32,513 bases of DNA from Bacillota bacterium (GCA_026627385.1 JAPNUR010000033.1:1-32513); one strand, 5' to 3'; positions 23,748 to 32,430 are shown, numbered from the stretch's first letter. A program made the numbers and translations. Notes: generated from the letters alone by a model not told the origin.

Positions 23748-23756
23748 TGGTATAAT
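23748..23756 (+). promoter_or_regulatory. Extended -10 promoter of the dusB operon
   Basis: TGGTATAAT is a perfect -10 hexamer (23751-23756) with the TGN extension; no good -35 lies 17 bases upstream. It starts about 33 bases before the dusB ATG, just after the preceding stop codon. Confidence 0.65.
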
Positions 23757-23788
23757 ATTTAGGCACTTTTTGGACAAGGAGGGATTTG

Positions 23789-24775
23789 ATGCGGATTGGC
23801 GATATCGTGGTGGATCCCCCGGTACTGCTTGCCCCCATGGCTGGCGTGTCCAATCGGGCATTTCGGGCGATCGCGCGGAGCCAGGGCGCGTCCCTCTGCA
23901 CCACAGAAATGGTCAGTGCCAATGCGTTGGCGCATAACAGCGTCAAAAGTTACTGGCTCATGGAGTTAGATCCGGGGGAATCGCCGGTGGGGATTCAGAT
24001 TGCCGGCAACGACCCGGAGATCATGGCTAAAGCGGCCCGAGAAGCGGAACAGCAGGGGGCCGACTTAGTCGACATTAACATGGGCTGTCCCGTCAATAAG
24101 GTGGTCAAGAATGGCGACGGTTCGGCGTTGCTGAGAGACGAGGATGCTGCTGTGCGGGTGGTTGAAGCGGTCGTCCGGGCGGTGCGCGTCCCGGTGACGG
24201 TGAAGATGCGGGCTGGTTGGGACCACGACAGCATTACCGCTCCGCGCCTGGCCGAGCGTTTCGAACGGGCTGGGGTGAAAGCGATCGCCCTACATGCGCG
24301 TACCCGCTCGGACCAGTATCTCCGGCCCGCCAATTGGGATTTCATTCGCCAAGTGCGCGAGCGCATCAGCATTCCCTTAATCGGAAACGGGGATGTGAAC
24401 ACACCTGAAGACGCGCGCCGGATGCTGGAAACGACGGGAGCAGACGCCGTCATGGTGGGAAGGGCGGCGTTTGGCGATCCTTGGATTTTTCGGCGCATCG
24501 CCTATTTTTTCGAACACGGAGAGCATTTGCCGCCGCCCAGTGCTCAGGAACGCGCAGACATGGCGTTGTGGCACTTGGTCCGCATGGTTGAGATCAAGGG
24601 TGAGGCGGTCGCCATTCCCGAAATGCGCAAACAACTCGCCTGGTATTTGAAGGGAACGCCAGGATCCCGAGAGTTTCGCATGCGGTGCCAGCAGTTGAAA
24701 ACGCGGGCGGAAGCCGAGGCACTGATCGCTGAATGGCTGGATCACGCGCGCGACGAGGAGTTGACGTGGAGTTAA
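23789..24775 (+). CDS. dusB: tRNA-dihydrouridine synthase
   Basis: A 328-residue FMN-dependent TIM-barrel enzyme that reduces uridines in the tRNA D-loop. Motifs: VLLAPMAGVSNRAFRAIARS (about 12-31), CTTEMVSANAL, DINMGCPVNKVVKNGDGSALL with the catalytic Cys, VKMRAGWD, LHARTRSDQY and IGNGDVNTPEDARRML ... MVGRAAFGDPWIF. The ATG at 23789 follows AAGGAGGG; a TTG one codon earlier is less likely. The end overlaps the next gene by 10 bases. The dusB-greA-lysS order is a Firmicute arrangement. Confidence 0.93.
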   Translation: MRIGDIVVDPPVLLAPMAGVSNRAFRAIARSQGASLCTTEMVSANALAHNSVKSYWLMELDPGESPVGIQIAGNDPEIMAKAAREAEQQGADLVDINMGCPVNKVVKNGDGSALLRDEDAAVRVVEAVVRAVRVPVTVKMRAGWDHDSITAPRLAERFERAGVKAIALHARTRSDQYLRPANWDFIRQVRERISIPLIGNGDVNTPEDARRMLETTGADAVMVGRAAFGDPWIFRRIAYFFEHGEHLPPPSAQERADMALWHLVRMVEIKGEAVAIPEMRKQLAWYLKGTPGSREFRMRCQQLKTRAEAEALIAEWLDHARDEELTWS

Positions 24776-25320
24776 TTCGAATTGGCGAAAAGTTGATCAG
24801 CCTTCAGAAAATAAATAATATGGTCGAAGAGATCTTAAGGGCGCGTTCGCACGGGTTTTCACAAGCGGAGGTGGCTCAGCAATTCGGTCTTGATCGCGCA
24901 TTTGTCTCGCGCCTGGAAACGCTAGGTGAGTTGCGGCGCGGCCGCTCTATTGCGGTGATTGGATTCCCGGTGGCCAATAAGGAGGCCGTGTACCGAATCT
25001 GCCAACGGCGGGGTGTGGACTTTGCGTGGGTGATGACCGATGCCGAGCGGCGGGCTTTTGCCGAATCGCGTACGGGCGTGGAGCTCATTAATGAGATCTT
25101 TCAGCTGGCGCAAAAGGTGCGTTCGTACGATACGGTGATTTTGATGGCCTCGAACGCTCGTGTGCGGTTATTGTCTGCATTGCTGGATGTCCGCGCGGTG
25201 ATTCCGATGATTCTTGGTGAAACGCCGCTGAACCGGGATGTCACAGTCGATGTGAACGTGCTAGAATCCATCATTAAGGAAGTTGAGATCACAAAAGAGT
25301 CGCCGGATTCGGGCAGTTGA
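24766..25320 (+). CDS. Helix-turn-helix transcriptional regulator of the dusB-greA-lysS locus
   Basis: A 184-residue protein. Residues 10-60 contain a helix-turn-helix (SQAEVAQQFGLDRAFVSRLETLGEL). The rest (about 62-175) is a compact alpha/beta domain with a glycine turn (SIAVIGFPVANKEAV) and VILMASNARVRLLSALLDVRAVIP. I do not know a named family, but such regulators sit beside dusB in several deep-branching Firmicutes. GTG at 24766 follows GAGGAG and lies inside the dusB end, so it is translationally coupled. A 7-bp inverted repeat (GGCAGTT/AACTGCC, 25312-25330) straddles its stop codon. Confidence 0.65.
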   Translation: MELIRIGEKLISLQKINNMVEEILRARSHGFSQAEVAQQFGLDRAFVSRLETLGELRRGRSIAVIGFPVANKEAVYRICQRRGVDFAWVMTDAERRAFAESRTGVELINEIFQLAQKVRSYDTVILMASNARVRLLSALLDVRAVIPMILGETPLNRDVTVDVNVLESIIKEVEITKESPDSGS

Positions 25321-25330
25321 GTGAACTGCC
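25312..25330 (+). repeat. Hairpin over the stop codon of the HTH gene
   Basis: GGCAGTT and AACTGCC pair around GAGTG, which holds the stop codon. The flanks also carry a direct repeat, GCCGGATTCG (25302-25311 and 25328-25337). No T run follows, so it is a weak terminator or RNA-processing structure at most. Confidence 0.35.
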
Positions 25331-25462
25331 GGATTCGTGGGGCAATTTAGAGGCATAGGGGGCACATGTTCGACGTACCATCGTGTGACTGGATTGCCGC
25401 TGCAAGGCTAAAACCTTGTGGTCGAGAAGACGATAACGGTCTTTGTAGAGAGAGGGATACCG

Positions 25463-25936
25463 ATGGCTGATAAAGAACTGTTGATGTCGCCAGAAGGATT
25501 AAAAAAACTGGAAGCCGAGCTTGAGCACCTAACCACGGTCAAGCGCCGCGAGGTAGCGGAGCGCATTAAAACCGCCCGCGAGTTTGGTGATATCTCGGAA
25601 AACTCCGAATACGAGGATGCCAAGAATGAACAAGCGTTTATAGAGGGGCGTATCCAAACGTTGGAGAAGATGCTGCGACAAGCTCGCGTGGTGGAGTCTG
25701 ACAAAGAAGATCCCAACGTGGTGCACATCGGTTCACATGTGACAGTCAAGGATCTCGAGGAAAACGTCGAAGAGGAATATGTCATTGTGGGTGCAACAGA
25801 AGCCGACCCGATGAAAAACCGCATTTCCAATGAATCCCCGGTGGGGAAGGCTCTAATGGGAGCCAAAGTGGGCGACCAGGTGGAAGTCAGCGCGCCGGTC
25901 GGAAAGATCCGGTTAGAAATTCTTAAAATTTCATAG
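25463..25936 (+). CDS. greA: Transcription elongation factor GreA
   Basis: A 157-residue GreA, which rescues backtracked RNA polymerase by stimulating transcript cleavage. The N-terminal coiled coil has [12 protein letters not shown], the acidic tip [20 protein letters not shown] and [12 protein letters not shown]; the C-terminal FKBP-like domain has ITNESPVG-type wording ([18 protein letters not shown]). The ATG at 25463 gives the standard N-terminus and follows AGAGAGGG; the open frame reaches back to 25418. It lies 22 bases before lysS and is probably co-transcribed. Confidence 0.95.
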   Translation: MADKELLMSPEGLKKLEAELEHLTTVKRREVAERIKTAREFGDISENSEYEDAKNEQAFIEGRIQTLEKMLRQARVVESDKEDPNVVHIGSHVTVKDLEENVEEEYVIVGATEADPMKNRISNESPVGKALMGAKVGDQVEVSAPVGKIRLEILKIS

Positions 25937-25958
25937 GCGATCGGCGCAGGAGGTTCTG

Positions 25959-27434
25959 GTGAGCGAACAACAAGACCATCGTTTTAGTCCGCGGGAGGTG
26001 CGACTTCAAAAGCTAAAACACTTGCGGGAACGGGGTATCGAGCCGTACCGCCCGACACGCTACGAGGTGACGGCATGGGCTCAGCAAGTGGTTTCGCAAT
26101 TTGAGGCGTACGAAGGATCAACAGTGCGGGTGGCGGGCCGCATTATGGCGATGCGGCGCCACGGTCGCGCTGCATTTATCGACGTAAGGGATACGACTGG
26201 TCGCATTCAAACGCATTGGCGTGAAGACGTCCTGGGGCAAGAGGTTTATGGGCTCTTGGACGACCTTGACTTGGGCGACTTCGTGGGCGTGGAAGGTGTC
26301 GTATTTAAGACGCGGCGTCAAGAGGTGACAGTGGAAGCCAACAAGGTGGAAGTGCTGGCTAAAAGTCTGCGCGATTTGCCGGAAAAGCGCCACGGGCTGA
26401 CAAATATCGACTTGCGATACCGGCAACGCTACCTTGACCTAATCGCGAACCCGGAAGTGCGGCGCGTCTTTGAGATTCGCGCCGAGATCTTGGCCTATAT
26501 TCGGGAATTCCTGAAAGATCGCGGATTTATGGAGGTCGAGACGCCGGTACTGCAGACCATCGCCGGCGGTACAGAAGCGCGACCCTTTGAAACCTATCAC
26601 AATGCCCTGGGCATGCCGCTGTATCTCAGAATTGCGCTGGAGTTGCACCTTAAACGGCTCATCGTGGGGGGCATTGATCGGGTGTACGAGATTGGGCGGG
26701 TGTTTCGCAATGAAGGCATTTCCACGCGTCACAATCCGGAATTTACCATGCTCGAACTGTACCAAGCCTATACAGACTTTGCCGGCATGATGGAACTGAC
26801 GGAGTCACTGTTGGGCGGGCTGGCGGTGCGCCTCTTTGGCACCACAGAGGTGACCTATCAAGGCACGGTCATCAATTGGGCGCCCCCGTACCCGCGCGTC
26901 GATTTGGTTGAGCGCTTGTATGAAAAAACCGGCGTGCGCTGGGAATCTGTGAAAACGCGGGACGATGCCCATGCGGTGGCCCGGCAGTTAGGAATTGTCG
27001 TGGACGAGCGTTTTGATCGGGCGCAAGTCATGGACAAGATTGTCGGCGCGGTGGTGGAGCCGGACTTGGTGCAGCCAACTTTCTTGTGGCACCATCCGGT
27101 GGATATCTCTCCTTTGGCCAAGCGCGATCCCCGCTATCCGCACTTGACCGAGCGTTTTGAGCTCTTTGTGGCAGGGCGTGAGTTAGCCAATGCGTTTTCC
27201 GAACTCAACGATCCCTTGGACCAGCGCGAGCGGTTTATCGAGCAGCAGAAAGCGCGTCAAGCAGGCAACGATGAGGTGCCCCCGTTGGACGAGGATTTCT
27301 TGTTGGCGTTAGAGCACGGGATGCCGCCGACGGGAGGTTTAGGATTAGGCATCGACCGCTTAGTCATGCTAATGACCGACAGCCCTTCCATTCGCGATGT
27401 CATTTTCTTTCCGACCATGCGTCCTCTTGCCTAA
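25959..27434 (+). CDS. lysS: Lysyl-tRNA synthetase, class II
   Basis: A 491-residue enzyme charging tRNA-Lys. The N-terminal OB-fold anticodon domain (about 50-150) has VRVAGRIMAMRRHGRAAFIDVRD. The class II core shows motif 1 (DRGFMEVETPVLQ), motif 2 (VFRNEGISTRHNPEFTMLE, about 248-266) and motif 3 (GLGLGIDRLVMLM, near 462-474). GTG at 25959 follows AGGAGG (25948-25953). Length is normal. In Bacillus the same folate-dusB-lysS region is followed by an rRNA operon. Confidence 0.96.
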   Translation: MSEQQDHRFSPREVRLQKLKHLRERGIEPYRPTRYEVTAWAQQVVSQFEAYEGSTVRVAGRIMAMRRHGRAAFIDVRDTTGRIQTHWREDVLGQEVYGLLDDLDLGDFVGVEGVVFKTRRQEVTVEANKVEVLAKSLRDLPEKRHGLTNIDLRYRQRYLDLIANPEVRRVFEIRAEILAYIREFLKDRGFMEVETPVLQTIAGGTEARPFETYHNALGMPLYLRIALELHLKRLIVGGIDRVYEIGRVFRNEGISTRHNPEFTMLELYQAYTDFAGMMELTESLLGGLAVRLFGTTEVTYQGTVINWAPPYPRVDLVERLYEKTGVRWESVKTRDDAHAVARQLGIVVDERFDRAQVMDKIVGAVVEPDLVQPTFLWHHPVDISPLAKRDPRYPHLTERFELFVAGRELANAFSELNDPLDQRERFIEQQKARQAGNDEVPPLDEDFLLALEHGMPPTGGLGLGIDRLVMLMTDSPSIRDVIFFPTMRPLA

Positions 27435-27460
27435 CCATCTAAGGCATTGCCGAGGATTGC

Positions 27461-27489
27461 TGGTCAGTGTTCAGCGAGTCGCCTATAAT
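27461..27489 (+). promoter_or_regulatory. Promoter of the three-gene operon after lysS
   Basis: TGGTCA (27461-27466), 17 bases, TATAAT (27484-27489): 4/6 and 6/6 matches. It decides the start of the next gene, since an upstream ATG at 27467 would lie inside the promoter. Confidence 0.65.
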
Positions 27490-27526
27490 GGCCGTGTACA
27501 ATGATGTGCACAGGATGGGGAGACTT

Positions 27527-28444
27527 GTGAAAACAGTTGTCAGTGTCAGCCTGGGAAGCCGCCAACGTGACCATGAGGCAACTCTTACGTTGCTAGGAGA
27601 AACCGTTGCCGTGCGCCGCCAGGGTACCGATGGCAATTTAGAGGCAGCGGTCAATCTCATCCAAGCTCTCGACGGGCAGGTGGACGCGATAGGGTTGGGC
27701 GGTATCGACCGCTACCTCGTGGTTCGCAACCGCCGCTACGAGATTCAAGATGCGGCGCGCTTGGCTCAAGCCGCGGTTAAGACCCCCGTCGTCGACGGCA
27801 GCGGGATTAAGGACACGTTTGAACGCGCCTTGATTGAGTCGCTTCACGAGGACGGGGTGATTGCGCCTGGACAAACTGTCCTCATGGTGTCGAGCATGGA
27901 TCGCTTTGGGATGGCGGAAACCTTTGAGCGGCTGGGGTATCAGCTGGTGGCCGGCGACTTAATTTTTGCCAGCCATATTCACTATCCGATCCGGACCGCT
28001 GACGAGCTGGAGGAATTAGCGCGAAAACTGCTTCCCTCCTGGGTGCGCTTGCCCTTCCACCAACTCTATCCCGTTGGTGATGCCCAGGTGAGCGACGCTG
28101 ACCCCCGGTTTCATGAATATTTTGATGCGGCCGATATCATTGCTGGCGATTTTCACTACATTCGCCGCTATATGCCGGAGACGTTAGCGGGAAAAGTGGT
28201 GATTACCAACACGACCACGCCGGAGGATGTGGCCCTCTTTGCCGCCAAGGGGGTGCGGTTGTTGGTCACCACGACACCGGTATTGGCGGGCCGTAGCTTC
28301 GGGACCAATGTCATTGAAGCCGCGTTGGTGGCAGTGAGCGGTGTGCAGTCCGGCGACCCCGATTGGGGCGCCGTTGTGGCTCGTGCGGGGTTGCAGGGGA
28401 CGCGGCGACAGCTGAACGCAAATCCGCGAGGAGGGGCGTCATGA
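27527..28444 (+). CDS. Protein of the family annotated quinate 5-dehydrogenase; true function unknown
   Basis: A 305-residue soluble protein. VVSVSLGSRQRDHEATLTLLGE (4-25), a GTDGNLEAAVNLIQALDG stretch, IGLGGIDRYLVVRNRRYEI and TPVVDGSGIKDTFER recur in proteins of deep-branching Firmicutes that databases, as I recall, call quinate 5-dehydrogenase. I see no clear GxGxxG nucleotide-binding loop nor the shikimate dehydrogenase lysine/aspartate pair, so I treat that name as unproven. GTG at 27527 follows GGGGAGA. It overlaps the SCP2-like gene by 4 bases (ATGA), so the two are coupled. Confidence 0.65.
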   Translation: MKTVVSVSLGSRQRDHEATLTLLGETVAVRRQGTDGNLEAAVNLIQALDGQVDAIGLGGIDRYLVVRNRRYEIQDAARLAQAAVKTPVVDGSGIKDTFERALIESLHEDGVIAPGQTVLMVSSMDRFGMAETFERLGYQLVAGDLIFASHIHYPIRTADELEELARKLLPSWVRLPFHQLYPVGDAQVSDADPRFHEYFDAADIIAGDFHYIRRYMPETLAGKVVITNTTTPEDVALFAAKGVRLLVTTTPVLAGRSFGTNVIEAALVAVSGVQSGDPDWGAVVARAGLQGTRRQLNANPRGGAS

Positions 28445-28782
28445 CGTTATTAGAAGCATTGGAAAAGTTTGTGAGTGAATGCAACCAAAATGAGCGGCTA
28501 CGAGCTATGAATCGGGACTGGACGCGGCGAATTCAGCTAGAGCCGGACGACACCCACCGGACGCACCATCTGGTGAGCGAAGCCGGGATCGTGTCGGCGG
28601 GCAGTGGCCCCGTGGATAATCCGGACATGCTCATTCAGGCCCCTGAGGCGATATTAACCGCGGTGTTTTCCGGCCAGATGACTCCCACTGAACCCTATAA
28701 CGCGGGCGACTTGTTGGTCAAAGGGCACCAGGACGACATCATGCGCCTCGACATTTTATCCTTGCTGATTTGGGGAGAATAA
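28441..28782 (+). CDS. SCP2 sterol-binding domain-like protein
   Basis: A 113-residue single-domain protein. VSEAGIVSAGSGPVDNPDMLIQAPEAILTAVF and FSGQMTPTEPYNAGDLLVKG match the central strands and ligand-tunnel region of SCP2-like domains, which bind hydrophobic molecules such as fatty acids. The ATG at 28441 is preceded by GAGGAGGGG and overlaps the previous stop codon. The next gene begins one base after its stop, so all three genes of this operon are tightly linked. Confidence 0.75.
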   Translation: MTLLEALEKFVSECNQNERLRAMNRDWTRRIQLEPDDTHRTHHLVSEAGIVSAGSGPVDNPDMLIQAPEAILTAVFSGQMTPTEPYNAGDLLVKGHQDDIMRLDILSLLIWGE

Positions 28783-28783
28783 C

Positions 28784-30127
28784 GTGCAACGTTCGTTATC
28801 ACGCGTGTTGCCGCTGCGTACGGCGGTGTCGACGAGTGCGGGTCTGGCTTCGGCGGCCGTCAACTTTTTGGCTGCTGTCGAGGTTGCGGAGTATGCGGGT
28901 GGTCAGTCCGCATGGCTTGCCATTGTGATTGCAGGCTGTTTGATTGTATTTGCGGGGGCAAACTTCGCCGAATTAAATGGATTATTCCCATCGGCCGCGG
29001 CCATTCGCGTATGGATCCGTCGCGGCGTCAACGATCAAATATCGATGGTCAGTTCGTTTGTCTACCTATTGACCGTCGTCTTTGTCATTGCGGCGGACGC
29101 CTTTGTCTTAGGGCATACCTTTTCCCGCGCCGTGCCGGCGGTCCCGGCATTGTTTTGGATTGTGGTGTTGCTGGCGCTTGTGGCGTGGAGCAATTCGCGT
29201 GGCATTAAGGTGGCGGGTTCAGTTCAGGATGCCAATGCCTTTGTGCTCCTTGGCACCTTGACCCTGTTTTCCGCCATCGTCTTATGGCGATCGCCGCATC
29301 TCGGCCAATACCGCTATTTTCAGCTAGGTCACCATTGGTTTGAAGCCATCGCTCTCGGCATTTTTATTTTTGTGGGTTTTGAATGGGTGACCCCGCTAGC
29401 GGAGGAGTTTCAAGATTTTCGCGCCATTCCTAAAGGGATGTTTATGGCCCTGGGGCTCATCGCCATCGCGTTCGGCCTCTTTTCGCTCGCCTTAACCGTG
29501 GCGTATCCGCATTCGGCCGCGTTGCGGCATAGTCTCATCCCTCAGCTACTGGTGGGAATGCGCGCCTTAGGCCCCGTCGGGTTTTGGTGGATGACCGTGG
29601 TGACCTTGACAACGGCCATGACCACGTTTAACGGGGGGCTTTTGTCGGCTAGCCGATTTTTGTACGCGTTGGCGCGTGAACGGATCTTGCCGACTTGGTT
29701 TTCGCGTCTCAACAAGCGCTTGGTGCCTGAAAATGCACTATTGGCTCTGGCGGTCATCTCGCTAGGGTTGGCGGTCGTCGTCTACGTCACCGGCCAATAC
29801 CTATTTCTCATTAACGCGGGGGCCGGGGTGGAGTCGCTCATGTACGCGTTGAGTTCCATCTTGGTTATCTCCTTGCGCCGCCGCGAGCCGCAGCGTGTGC
29901 GTCCGTTTCATGTACTTGGTTACCCTGTGGTGCCTGCCATCATGTCCCTATTGTTCCTAGGCCTGGGGGTAGAAGCGCTCTTAACGCCGACGGGCCGCAG
30001 CGGGTTTCCCTGGGCCATGGCGTTTTTCCTGCTGCTACTATGTGCCACGATCTCGTATGTGCGATGGGCCGTTCCGCGCTTGAAGGCGCGATCCCGCCGC
30101 GGCACGTCAATGACGACTCCCTCCTGA
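28784..30127 (+). CDS. APC-superfamily permease
   Basis: A 447-residue membrane protein with about 12 helices: GLASAAVNFLAAVEVAEYAGG at helix 1, FAGANFAELNGLFPSAAAIRVWIRRGV in the helix 2-3 region, and GFEWVTPLAEEFQDFRAIPKGM, a pattern of APC amino acid permeases. Substrate unknown. The GTG at 28784 follows GGGGAG, one base after the SCP2-like gene. It is the third gene of the operon, which suggests the transporter and the two cytoplasmic proteins handle the same compound. Confidence 0.82.
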   Translation: MQRSLSRVLPLRTAVSTSAGLASAAVNFLAAVEVAEYAGGQSAWLAIVIAGCLIVFAGANFAELNGLFPSAAAIRVWIRRGVNDQISMVSSFVYLLTVVFVIAADAFVLGHTFSRAVPAVPALFWIVVLLALVAWSNSRGIKVAGSVQDANAFVLLGTLTLFSAIVLWRSPHLGQYRYFQLGHHWFEAIALGIFIFVGFEWVTPLAEEFQDFRAIPKGMFMALGLIAIAFGLFSLALTVAYPHSAALRHSLIPQLLVGMRALGPVGFWWMTVVTLTTAMTTFNGGLLSASRFLYALARERILPTWFSRLNKRLVPENALLALAVISLGLAVVVYVTGQYLFLINAGAGVESLMYALSSILVISLRRREPQRVRPFHVLGYPVVPAIMSLLFLGLGVEALLTPTGRSGFPWAMAFFLLLLCATISYVRWAVPRLKARSRRGTSMTTPS

Positions 30128-30481
30128 GGGTGGATCGGTGGGGACGCAGGTCTGATCTCGTCTCCTTAGCAACGTAGCTACGTTGTGGCTATAACAAGGT
30201 AGAAATGAAAAGTGTTATCGATGCCAACGTCACCGCCAGAAAGGTTTGGGGCGCGTGATCCTGCTGGGCGGAGGACCTCACGAATCAGACAGATGAGTTG
30301 CCCGTCGCTGAACGGCAACGTTCATGAAAATCACTTAGTTTTCGACAATAAGAAACGCCAACACCCAGCCGACAAAGCGCCCCTCTCGGGCAGAGGTAGA
30401 ACCCGGAGGAACTTCCCAGACACCTCCTTCGCTTTGATGATAAACTGGATGGCCCTGCCTTGACGATCCGTTGAGACGAGA
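30128..30481. other. Gene-poor interval with a 16-bp palindrome
   Basis: A 354-base stretch without a supported gene; the open frame 30212-30463 has no ribosome binding site and no known relatives to my eye. It holds the palindrome at 30170-30185. No terminator with a T run is seen after the permease. Confidence 0.45.
30170..30185. promoter_or_regulatory. Perfect 16-bp palindrome, possible operator
   Basis: CAACGTAGCTACGTTG is self-complementary with no spacer. A TATAAC box follows at 30190-30195. The symmetry and size fit a dimeric repressor site; a hairpin could not form a proper loop here. The regulator is unknown. Confidence 0.45.
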
Positions 30482-31147
30482 ATGGCTGAAGCCAGCCTGA
30501 CTAAGCAGGATTTGGGCGAACTTCCACGAAAAGGAAAGTGGGAGGTGTTCGACCTTATGCGGGGGAGCCATCGCGTGGCCATTTTCTTATCCACGCTGTT
30601 CAATCCCTTAGTGTACTGTACCCTATTCTTAGGGGCGCTAGCTTTTTGGCGATCAGCTTGGGCGTGGCGCCTCTTGGTCGTGTGGCTTGGCTTGGTGGCA
30701 GGACCGGCAACGTTACTGTACTGGGGGCATGCCAGAGGCATTTGGTCCGATTGGGATGTGAGCCGCCGAGAAGAGCGACGCACGTATATGCCAGGGGTGG
30801 TGGGCTTTGCCGGAGTCACAGCGGCATCCGCCTGGGGATTCCAATTTCCCGCCGTGCTGCGTTTTAGCGTCTTGGCCATTGCCATTTGGCTCGTGTTGTC
30901 AACCGTGGTCGGGTTTTGGTGGAAGATTTCTTTGCACGTGGGAGGCACCGTCGGTATCGCCGGATTGGCGGCGCTCGTGTGGGGGCTTAATCGGGCGCTG
31001 GTGGTGGCCTGGGTGCCGGTAGCCGTGGCCTGGGCTCGCCTCGTGTTAAAGCGGCATACCTGGGACCAAGTGATTGCCGGAGCGTTTGCAGGGGCCATCG
31101 CATTGGCGATTGCTTGGCTCTCGTGGGGCCCCACTATCGGGTTATGA
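30482..31147 (+). CDS. PAP2-superfamily-like integral membrane protein
   Basis: A 221-residue protein with about six membrane helices. Degenerate versions of the three PAP2 acid phosphatase motifs are visible: WDVSRREERRTYMP (91-104), KISLHVGGTVGIAG (148-161, where typical enzymes have PSGH) and RLVLKRHTWDQVIAG (186-200, matching SRxxxxxHxxxDxxxG in its His and Asp). The substrate would be a lipid phosphate. The serine of PSGH is displaced, so activity is uncertain. The start at 30482 has a weak site; the ATG at 30557, 11 bases after GGGAGG, is an alternative that keeps all helices. Confidence 0.65.
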   Translation: MAEASLTKQDLGELPRKGKWEVFDLMRGSHRVAIFLSTLFNPLVYCTLFLGALAFWRSAWAWRLLVVWLGLVAGPATLLYWGHARGIWSDWDVSRREERRTYMPGVVGFAGVTAASAWGFQFPAVLRFSVLAIAIWLVLSTVVGFWWKISLHVGGTVGIAGLAALVWGLNRALVVAWVPVAVAWARLVLKRHTWDQVIAGAFAGAIALAIAWLSWGPTIGL

Positions 31148-31248
31148 ACCTTATGGTAAAAAGCGTCCGTGTGATGAAAGGACGCCCGCGCGAAAAGGAT
31201 GTCTAGGGGATTTCGCTATGGCATATCCTGGATCGCGGAGGGATTGCT

Positions 31249-32382
31249 GTGGCGTTGGCCAGTATTCGGCAGAAAAGGGGACGAGTCCTAGGGCTATGGG
31301 CGTCTATCGCGGCCATTGCCATTGGGGTCGCAGTACTTCAGTGGCCGAAGTGGAGTCGCGGAATCGAACGCATGGATCAGCTGTTTTTGGGTGTCGCCGC
31401 GCCTCGGCATGCGGGTCAGCTGTCCCGGGTGGTTGATGCGCCGGCACCGCGGCAACCCGAATTAGTGAATGGGCTTCCACCGGGCATGGTGTTAGGGTAT
31501 TTTTACGATCCCAGCGGCGCGGCCAGTGCTGTGACGATGTTGCGCCATTATTTGCCGGTGCTCACGGGTATTATTCCGTTTTGGTATCAAATTAACGCCA
31601 ACGGTAGCATTACCGGATCCACGGAGCCCGCGGTATTGAAATTAGCCCAAGAGCATAACCTATGGACGTTTGCTTTGGTGGAAAACATGGCCGGGCAACC
31701 TGTCTTTGGGCCGTTACTCAATTCGCCCGTGGCGCGCCACCGGGCGATTGACAACCTTTTGACCTTAGTTGAAGCCAATGGGTATGACGGCGTGAATCTC
31801 GATTGGGAAGGTATCGCGCCCGAAGAGCGCCACCAATTGAGCACCTTTGTCGCAGAGCTGGCGCGCACGTTTCACCAACATGGATATTATGTCACGCTGT
31901 CCGTGCCGGCGGAAACGGCGAATCAGCCGAATAATAGTTGGACCGGGGCATATAACTACCGTGCGTTAGGACGCTCCGCCGACCTATTGATGATTATGGC
32001 GTACGACGAACATTACGCGGGAGGGGCGCCGGGCCCCATCGCTTCACCGGCATGGGTTAAAGAAGTGTTAAATTACACGATTTCCGTGGTGCCCCCGTCG
32101 AAGGTCATTTTGGGCATTCCTGGATATGGCTACGACTGGTCGGGGAGCGGACCGGCGGCCGCACTCAGTTATGGGCAGGCAGAGGCTTTGGCGCAACAAT
32201 ATGGGGCGCCCAATGCCAATCATTTTGTTTACATTCAAGATGGAGAGGTGCATTCCGTGTGGTTTGACAATACCTCGGGGTTATTAGCCAAGATTCACTT
32301 GGTATCGGGCTATGAATTGCGGGGCATTGCGCTATGGCGACTCGGCATCGAAGATCCTAAGATCTGGGATTTTCTGGAGTAA
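31249..32382 (+). CDS. Membrane-anchored GH18 glycoside hydrolase
   Basis: A 377-residue protein: an N-terminal membrane anchor or uncleaved signal at 12-31, a linker (about 35-75) and a GH18 barrel (80-377). The catalytic motif DGVNLDWEG (180-188) is the DxxDxE of GH18 with Glu187 as acid; MIMAYDEHYAG and ILGIPGYGYDW are further barrel strands. The pattern is that of SleL/YaaH/YdhD enzymes that cut N-acetylglucosaminyl bonds in peptidoglycan, especially spore cortex, rather than of chitinases. LysM repeats found in SleL are absent. The GTG at 31249 follows GGAGGG. The gene lies about 100 bases after the PAP2-like gene. Confidence 0.85.
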   Translation: MALASIRQKRGRVLGLWASIAAIAIGVAVLQWPKWSRGIERMDQLFLGVAAPRHAGQLSRVVDAPAPRQPELVNGLPPGMVLGYFYDPSGAASAVTMLRHYLPVLTGIIPFWYQINANGSITGSTEPAVLKLAQEHNLWTFALVENMAGQPVFGPLLNSPVARHRAIDNLLTLVEANGYDGVNLDWEGIAPEERHQLSTFVAELARTFHQHGYYVTLSVPAETANQPNNSWTGAYNYRALGRSADLLMIMAYDEHYAGGAPGPIASPAWVKEVLNYTISVVPPSKVILGIPGYGYDWSGSGPAAALSYGQAEALAQQYGAPNANHFVYIQDGEVHSVWFDNTSGLLAKIHLVSGYELRGIALWRLGIEDPKIWDFLE

Positions 32383-32401
32383 AAATTCCGCGATAAGGCG
32401 C

Positions 32402-32430
32402 TTGATTTTCTTGAATGGGGATGATAAGAT
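32402..32430 (+). promoter_or_regulatory. Strong promoter near the window end, possibly of an rRNA operon
   Basis: TTGATT (32402-32407), 17 bases, TAAGAT (32425-32430). About 30 bases downstream CCTTGAAAACTATAT (32459-32473) resembles the CTTTGAAAACT leader found before 16S genes in many Firmicutes. No rRNA sequence is reached before the window ends. Confidence 0.55.

Noticed and set aside
25321-25958. T-box leader for lysS
   Set aside because: lysS follows greA by 22 bases and no T-box antiterminator sequence is present upstream.
30331-31134. 267-aa open frame antisense to the PAP2-like gene
   Set aside because: Low-complexity Ala/Thr/Pro composition typical of an antisense shadow; the plus strand frame has membrane helices and PAP2-like motifs.
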